A stretch of 47,284 nt of DNA from Oscillospiraceae bacterium. GTDB lineage: Bacteria; Bacillota; Clostridia; Oscillospirales; Acutalibacteraceae. The notes beneath the pieces were generated by a model. It searched no databases, was not told the DNA's origin, and saw only the letters and a program-made list of their open reading frames with translations. Position numbers and translations under genes: made by a program. The DNA is taken from positions 1 through 47,284 of the forward strand of contig CADAMO010000018.1 of assembly GCA_902788995.1 (NCBI GenBank). The letters are read 5' to 3'. Below are positions 42,963 through 47,284 of this stretch, one piece after another. Position 1 is the first letter of the stretch; each line of letters starts with the position of its first letter.

Positions 42963-44171
42963 TCAATACATCCTGAACTGCGCGTGGATGGCGGCGACGG
43001 CTTTGTCTGCGTCGTCTTTTTTGACGATGACGGAAAACCGCAGCTCGGAGGAGGTGATCATGATGATATTGATATCGCTCTTGGAAAGCGCCTCAAAAAT
43101 GGCGATGCCGACGCCGGGGTGTGATTCCATTCCCACGCCCACAACGGAGATTTTTGCCACGTTTTTATCGCAAAGAACGTTATTTTCATCGTAGTTGCCG
43201 GATTTTTTCAGCAATTCGGCGGCCTCGTCCGCATCGTCGCCGGAGACGCAGAAGGACACGTCCACGTTGCCGTTCTTGCCGGTGGACTGGGTGATGATAT
43301 CCGCCTGGATGTCGTTTTTATTGAGAATATCGAAAATGCCGTAGGCGCCGCCGGGGGCGTCGTTCAGCTCACAGACCGACAGCCGCGCCACGTTGCTCAT
43401 TTTGGTCACGCCGCTGATCAGCATTTTTTCCATTTTTGCGTCCTCCTTCACGAACGTACCGGGCTTTTCGCTGTGAAAAGCCGATTTGACCTCGATCACC
43501 ACGCCGTATTTTTTCGCCAGCTCCACCGCCCGGGGATTGAGCACCTTCACCCCGAGGAAGGACAGCTCCTGCATGCAGTCGTAGTCGATCTCCGGCAGCT
43601 TGACGGCCTCGGGAACGGTTTCCGGGTCGGCGGTGTAGATGCCGTCGATTTTGGAGTAGATCTGGCATTTTTCGGCGTTCAGCGCCGCCGCCAGCGATAC
43701 GGCGGTGGTATCGGACCCGCCGCGGCCAAGGGTGGTCATGTTGTTCTTTCTGTCCACCCCCTGAAAACCGGCCACCAGCACGATTTTCTTCTTTGACAGC
43801 TCTTTTTTGATCCGTTCCGGGTCGATATCCCGGATGCGGGCGTGGCCGAAGACGGAGTTGGTAACGATGCCCGCCTGCCAGCCCAGCAGCGTAACGCAGG
43901 GAAAGCCCAGCTCGTTGACCGCCATGGCCAGCATTGAAACGGCCAGCTGTTCCCCCGCGCTCATCAGTACGTCCAGTTCGCGCTTGGGCGGCTTGTCGCT
44001 GATTTCCCTTGCAGCCCGGATCAGCTTATCGGTGGTATCCCCCTGGGCGGAGACCACCGCCACCACGCCGTTGCCCTTTTCATATTCGCCGGTGATGATC
44101 TTCGCGGCGTTTTTGAGGGCGGACGCGTCGACAATGCAGCTTCCGCCGAATTTCTGTACGATCACGCCCAT
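42963..44171 (-). CDS. Aspartate kinase
   Basis: A 402-residue kinase that phosphorylates L-aspartate, the first step to lysine, threonine and methionine. N-terminal catalytic text: VQKFGGSCI, AQGDTTDKLI, ELDVLMSAGEQLAVSMLA, GRGGSDTTAVSLAAAL and KIDGIYTADP. The C-terminal ~140 residues form two ACT domains (ISGVTKMSNVARLSV and KISVVGVGMESHPGVGIAIFEALS), the sites of amino-acid feedback. The usual KFGGSS has Cys for the last Ser. The ATG at 44171 is chosen because it follows the stop of hom by one base (TGATATG), giving translational coupling; the longer reading to 44231 lies inside hom. No riboswitch was seen upstream of the operon. Confidence 0.93.
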   Translation of the reverse strand: MGVIVQKFGGSCIVDASALKNAAKIITGEYEKGNGVVAVVSAQGDTTDKLIRAAREISDKPPKRELDVLMSAGEQLAVSMLAMAVNELGFPCVTLLGWQAGIVTNSVFGHARIRDIDPERIKKELSKKKIVLVAGFQGVDRKNNMTTLGRGGSDTTAVSLAAALNAEKCQIYSKIDGIYTADPETVPEAVKLPEIDYDCMQELSFLGVKVLNPRAVELAKKYGVVIEVKSAFHSEKPGTFVKEDAKMEKMLISGVTKMSNVARLSVCELNDAPGGAYGIFDILNKNDIQADIITQSTGKNGNVDVSFCVSGDDADEAAELLKKSGNYDENNVLCDKNVAKISVVGVGMESHPGVGIAIFEALSKSDINIIMITSSELRFSVIVKKDDADKAVAAIHAQFRMY

Positions 44172-44172
44172 A

Positions 44173-45402
44173 TCAGAGCACCCGGATGACGGAGGCGGAG
44201 GCAAAATCACGGATGCCCGCCACCGCTTCATAAAGGTCCTTTTCCCTGCCCTTGCCGGTGATGAAGGCCAGCTCGTTGGCGGGGGAATTATCCCGGCTCA
44301 GGAAGCGGACGGACTCAAAGGTCTCGCGGATCTCCCGGGCGGCGGTCTCCATGTGCTTCGCGTAGCCTCTCACGTAGAGGGAGGTGATATTTTCGCCCTT
44401 GCCGCAGAGAAGACCGTCCCTGTGCGGCGCAAAATAATAGTGCTCCTGATTCTTTTTCAGGCGGATGCACTCCAGCACGTCGCTGATGACGGCGCTGGCC
44501 GTGGCCTCTTTTCCCGCGCCGGGGCCGTAGAGAAAGACCTCACCCACGCTGTCGCCCCGCAGCGCCACCGCGTTGTTCACGCCGGAGACGTTGGCGATCA
44601 TGGTGTTTCTGCTGACAAAAGCGGGGCTGACGGCGGCGTAGACCTTCCCATCCGGCAGTTTTTCCGCCTTGCAGATCAGCTTGATCTCGGCCCCCGCGTC
44701 GGAGGCGTAGGAGGCGTCCTCCAGCGTGATCCGGGAGATGCCCTCGGTGGGGATCTCCTCTGGCCGCACGTGGGTGCCCAGCACGATGGAAGCGAGGATC
44801 GCCGTCTTGCGGCAGGCGTCAAGTCCCTCCACGTCCGCCGTGGGGTCCTTCTCGGCATAGCCCAGCTCCTGGGCCAGCTTCAGCGCTGAATCAAAGGACA
44901 TCTTCTCCTTGATCATCTTCGTCAGAATAAAATTGGTGGTGCCGTTCATGATGCCGTCAAAGCCCGTCAGACGGTTGGCGCCCAGATCCGTGAACATGGT
45001 CCTGATCACCGGGATACCGCCGCAGACGGCGGCTTCAAAGGCAAAGGAGACATTATTGGCGCGGGCGGCCTCGAACAGATCGTCCGCCTTGACGGCCACC
45101 ATCTCTTTGTTGGAGGTGACCACGCTCTTGCCCGCGTTCAGGCACTTCATGCAGAAGGTGAAGGCCGGCTCAATGCCGCCCATGGTCTCCACCACGACGC
45201 CCACTTCCGGATCCTCCAGGATCAGATCGATATCCTTGACCACCTTTTTCCCGTAGGGTCTGGACGAGAGATCACGGATATCCAGAATATATTTCAGCTC
45301 CACCGGCTCGCCGCACCTGGCGGAGAGCAGCTCGCCCTTGCTTTCCAGAATTTCCACGGCGCCGGAACCGACGGTCCCGCAGCCCATTACCGCAACTTTC
45401 AT
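44173..45402 (-). CDS. hom: Homoserine dehydrogenase
   Basis: A 409-residue NAD(P)-dependent enzyme converting aspartate semialdehyde to homoserine. Visible are the dinucleotide fold VAVMGCGTVGSGAVEIL at the N-terminus, VVETMGGIEPAF, VVTSNKEMVA, the homoserine-dehydrogenase signature GIMNGTTNFILTKM and EKDPTADVEGLDACRK (about 205-225), and a C-terminal ACT domain from about residue 335 for feedback by threonine. GAGAGG lies about ten bases before the ATG at 45402, which is preferred to the upstream in-frame ATG. It forms a two-gene operon with the kinase and has its own promoter. Confidence 0.94.
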   Translation of the reverse strand: MKVAVMGCGTVGSGAVEILESKGELLSARCGEPVELKYILDIRDLSSRPYGKKVVKDIDLILEDPEVGVVVETMGGIEPAFTFCMKCLNAGKSVVTSNKEMVAVKADDLFEAARANNVSFAFEAAVCGGIPVIRTMFTDLGANRLTGFDGIMNGTTNFILTKMIKEKMSFDSALKLAQELGYAEKDPTADVEGLDACRKTAILASIVLGTHVRPEEIPTEGISRITLEDASYASDAGAEIKLICKAEKLPDGKVYAAVSPAFVSRNTMIANVSGVNNAVALRGDSVGEVFLYGPGAGKEATASAVISDVLECIRLKKNQEHYYFAPHRDGLLCGKGENITSLYVRGYAKHMETAAREIRETFESVRFLSRDNSPANELAFITGKGREKDLYEAVAGIRDFASASVIRVL

Positions 45403-45440
45403 ATTCGTTTTCCTCTCATGTCTTCCCAAAGTTACCTTCT

Positions 45441-45469
45441 ATTTTACATAGAATCAAAGAGAATGTAAA
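45441..45469 (-). promoter_or_regulatory. Sigma-A type promoter of the hom-aspartate kinase operon
   Basis: On the minus strand TTTACA (45464-45469), a 17-base spacer and TAAAAT (45441-45446), about 39 bases before the hom start codon. Confidence 0.8.
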
Positions 45470-45528
45470 GTTTTTTCTTGTTTCTTTCAAAAAAAATGAG
45501 AAAAGCTGCATGAAAATACAAAAAGGAG

Positions 45529-45663
45529 GCAGCGCGGCGCCTCAGCGCCGCCAGTTTCAGAAACCGCCTGTCGGCGGGGTGCGGATCTCCAGTGGAGATC
45601 TCTGCCGCAGGCAGAAGCACCGACCGAGCCGGCAGGCGAGAACGGCTCACGGAGCCGCGCTGC
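45529..45663. repeat. GTAGC element I with 63-nt module copy 2
   Basis: Starts GCAGCGCGGCGC-CTCA-GCGCCGC and ends CGGCTC-ACG-GAGCCGCGCTGC, so the outer ends are inverse and each end is a hairpin. Inside are CCGCC-TGT-CGGCGG and the 63-nt module at 45580-45642, identical to copy 1 over its whole length. It lies between the divergent promoters of hom and dnaA. Confidence 0.8.
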
Positions 45664-45748
45664 GGTCTTTTATAACAAATAAAGATATAGTTACTATATA
45701 TCTATATATATTTATAAATATATAATTATTAGAAATATTAAAAACATA
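45664..45748. other. Very AT-rich tract upstream of dnaA
   Basis: The stretch is almost only A and T (repeated TATATA text). It could be an easily unwound region of a replication origin, but no DnaA box (TTATCCACA type) is visible in the gap or after dnaA, so an origin call is not supported. Confidence 0.3.
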
Positions 45749-45777
45749 TTGAAAAATGATATCTCTTATGCTATAAT
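45749..45777 (+). promoter_or_regulatory. Sigma-A type promoter of dnaA
   Basis: TTGAAA (45749-45754), a 17-base spacer and a consensus TATAAT (45772-45777), 36 bases before the dnaA start codon. Confidence 0.85.
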
Positions 45778-45812
45778 TGATGGGATTAAAAGCGGAATTG
45801 AGGAGAGACGTT

Positions 45813-47156
45813 ATGGACACGTTCAACGATATCTGGAAAGAAGTGCTGGCGATCTGTAAAAATCAGGTCTCCGACGTCATGTATAATATGTGGCTCTCTC
45901 CGCTTGAATTCGTCAAATTCGAGAACGATACCGTTATATTCCTCATCGGCGCGGAATTCAAAAAATCCATCATTCTGGACAAGTTCGGTCAGATGATCCG
46001 GGACGGCTTCGAGCAGATCCTCGGCTTTCCGGTGGAGATCGACATTTTGGTGGATAAGACCCTCGGCGACCTGAAAAACGGCGGCGTGACGGAACAGGAA
46101 AAAAAGGAAGAGCACATTCCGGAAAAGGCCAATCCCTTCGCCGCGTTCACCTTCGACAACTTCATCGTGGGCAAATCCAACTCCTTCGCCTACAACATGG
46201 CGCTGGGCGTGGCGGAAGAGCCGGGCACCAAATACAACCCCCTGCTGACCTACGGTAAATCCGGCCTGGGCAAGACCCACCTGATGTTCGCCATCTATAA
46301 CCGGATGAAGCGGGACAATCCCGACGCCATCATCATCTATACCACGGGCGAAAGCTTCTTCAACGAGCTGATCGAGTGCATCACCAAAAAGAACACCATC
46401 GTCTTTCACAACAAATACCGCAACGCGGACGCGCTGCTGATCGACGATATCCAGTATATCCAGCGGGGCGACGCGGTGCAGGAGGAGTTCTTCCACACCT
46501 TCAACATCCTGCAGCAGGCGGGCAAGCAGATCGTGATGACCTCCGACGTGCCGCCGAAAGAAATGCCCGGCCTTCACGAGCGGCTGCGCACCCGTTTTGA
46601 AAGCGGCGTGCTGGCGGATATTCTTCCGCCGGATATCGACATGCGCAAGGCCATTATCAAGCGCAAATGCAGCCAGCTGGGCGTCACCCTGAGCGAAGCC
46701 GTCACCGACTTTATCGCCCAGAAGATCAAGAGCAACGTGCGCCAGCTGGAGGGAACGGTCAAGAAGATCGAGGCCATGACGAAGGTCTACGGTTCCTCCC
46801 CCACCCTTGAACAGGTGCAGGACATCATCAAGGATATCACCAACGAGAACGAGCCGGTCTCGGTCACCATCGACAAAATCATCGACAGCGTCTCCAACGC
46901 CTTCGGGGTGACCTCCTCCGATATCCGCTCCGACAAACGGCAGGCGGAGATCACGCAGGCAAGACAGGCCGCCATGTATATCATCAAGGAGATCACGGAC
47001 CTGACGCTGAAGGACATCGGCGGCTATTTCGGAAAAAACCACGCCACCGTGGTGCACTCCGTCAAGCAGTGCAAGGAAAAGATGGAAGAAAACGCCTCCT
47101 ATAAAAGCACGGTGAACAACATCGTGCGGGATTTTCAGGATGGTGGCAGTAAGTAG
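45813..47156 (+). CDS. dnaA: Chromosomal replication initiator protein DnaA
   Basis: A 447-residue DnaA. Domain I is at 1-85 (DIWKEVLAICKNQVSDVMYNMWLSPL), domain II is very short (about 20 residues), domain III is the AAA+ ATPase from about 108 (FTFDNFIVGKSNSFAYNMALGVAE, Walker A YGKSGLGKTHL near 147, Walker B LLIDDIQYI near 210, RLRTRFESG), and domain IV is the DNA-binding helix-turn-helix at the end (DLTLKDIGGYFGKNHATVVHSV). The usual RDHTTV signature reads KNHATV and the usual GGVGLGKT reads GKSGLGKT. AGGAGAG precedes the ATG. Neither rpmH upstream nor dnaN downstream is present, unlike the classical order. Its TAG stop is the first unit of a TAGGCAA array. Confidence 0.94.
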   Translation: MDTFNDIWKEVLAICKNQVSDVMYNMWLSPLEFVKFENDTVIFLIGAEFKKSIILDKFGQMIRDGFEQILGFPVEIDILVDKTLGDLKNGGVTEQEKKEEHIPEKANPFAAFTFDNFIVGKSNSFAYNMALGVAEEPGTKYNPLLTYGKSGLGKTHLMFAIYNRMKRDNPDAIIIYTTGESFFNELIECITKKNTIVFHNKYRNADALLIDDIQYIQRGDAVQEEFFHTFNILQQAGKQIVMTSDVPPKEMPGLHERLRTRFESGVLADILPPDIDMRKAIIKRKCSQLGVTLSEAVTDFIAQKIKSNVRQLEGTVKKIEAMTKVYGSSPTLEQVQDIIKDITNENEPVSVTIDKIIDSVSNAFGVTSSDIRSDKRQAEITQARQAAMYIIKEITDLTLKDIGGYFGKNHATVVHSVKQCKEKMEENASYKSTVNNIVRDFQDGGSK

Positions 47157-47184
47157 GCAATAGGCAATAGGCAATAGGCAATAG
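47154..47184 (+). repeat. TAGGCAA heptamer array behind dnaA
   Basis: Four exact units of TAGGCAA plus a partial one begin with the dnaA stop codon itself. Confidence 0.85.
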
Positions 47185-47210
47185 TGTGAACCTGTATAAT
47201 AAAAATGTAC

Positions 47211-47260
47211 ATTTGAAGTTCGTAATGGTATAATCAAGAAAAAGGAGATGGACTTCAAAT
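47211..47260 (+). promoter_or_regulatory. Inverted repeat around the ribosome binding site of the next gene
   Basis: ATTTGAAGT (47211-47219) and ACTTCAAAT (47252-47260) are exact inverse complements. Between them are a TATAAT (47229-47234) and AAAGGAG; the right half runs into the ATG. It could be an operator, an RNA hairpin over the start, or one end of a mobile element cut by the window edge. Confidence 0.4.
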
Positions 47261-47284
47261 GGGAACACATGGAGAAAGTAGCAA
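47259..47284 (+). CDS. Start of a gene cut by the window end
   Basis: ATG at 47259 lies 11 bases after AAAGGAG and reads MGTHGESS before the window ends. Eight codons are too few to name it. They do not look like the start of DnaN, the usual neighbour of DnaA. An alternative ATG at 47249 is too close to the ribosome binding site. Confidence 0.4.

Noticed and set aside
45403..45470. Lysine riboswitch or T-box ahead of the hom-aspartate kinase operon
   Set aside because: The promoter lies about 39 bases before the start codon, leaving too short a leader for either.
45664..45812. Replication origin upstream of dnaA
   Set aside because: The tract is AT-rich, but I found no TTATCCACA-like box in the gap or behind dnaA, so only the tract is reported.
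45786..47270. A 494-codon minus-strand frame opposite dnaA
   Set aside because: Shadow frame; DnaA on the plus strand is unambiguous.
47154..47284. dnaN start directly behind dnaA
   Set aside because: The first codons at the window end (MGTHGESS) do not resemble a DnaN N-terminus.

Overview
The window reads as chromosomal DNA from a GC-rich, spore-forming member of the Clostridia, most like the gut Oscillospirales (Ruminococcaceae-type) lineages. The grounds are a SpoIIE phosphatase, a DUF951 protein next to prfA, a YdbC-type PC4 protein, a DnaD-family primosome protein with a DnaI/DnaC-like loader, and consistently strong AGGAGG-type ribosome binding sites. The lineage call is inference from gene content.

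Layout. 1-5763: a gene remnant, a vWA protein, L-fucose isomerase (fucI) and spoIIE, all but the remnant on the minus strand. 5985-10741: rlmB, then a very large acidic membrane protein that looks like a P-type ATPase without its catalytic residues. 11068-14540: an MFS sugar transporter, then a translationally coupled ECF sigma / membrane (probable anti-sigma) / lipoprotein operon. 15019-22921: housekeeping genes (recQ, ydbC, birA, an S1-domain protein, DUF951, prfA and a Sua5-CoaE fusion). 22921-25612: a more AT-rich patch with a DUF1016 nuclease and a stand-alone TnpB element, split by a frameshift at a run of seven A, with a structured 3' region that may be its omega RNA. 25886-30027: secreted metallophosphoesterase, M18 aminopeptidase, DnaD protein. 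30272-34345: a strikingly AT-rich single-chain restriction-modification enzyme and an AlbA_2/ATPase regulator. 34392-40147: a URO-D family protein and a set of secreted or membrane-tethered proteins (beta-helix, metallo-beta-lactamase fold, beta-propeller). 40171-42511: the DnaI/DnaC-like loader and a GH39 glycosidase. 42963-45402: aspartate kinase and homoserine dehydrogenase on the minus strand. 45813-47156: dnaA.

The most unusual content is between the genes. At least four interleaved families of short repeats occupy almost every intergenic gap. (1) 'GTAGC' elements, about 135-156 bp, have near-perfect inverted ends that each form a hairpin whose stem varies by compensatory changes. (2) Heptanucleotide tandem arrays have different 7-mers at different loci but always a 7-bp period, often as two inverted arms; the TAGGCAA version sits directly behind the stop codons of spoIIE, dnaD, the aspartate kinase gene and dnaA, always in the sense direction. 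(3) A 63-nt module folds into four helices. It is identical in two copies, and in a third, differing copy three helices keep pairing through double substitutions. A related GTAGC element at 484-617 shows the exact site without the module. (4) A 90-bp TA-flanked inverted-repeat element is nested in one GTAGC element. Together these look like a layered, non-autonomous repeat ecology, and the 63-nt module is the best candidate here for an undescribed structured element.

All calls come from reading the sequence and recognising families; no database search was run.
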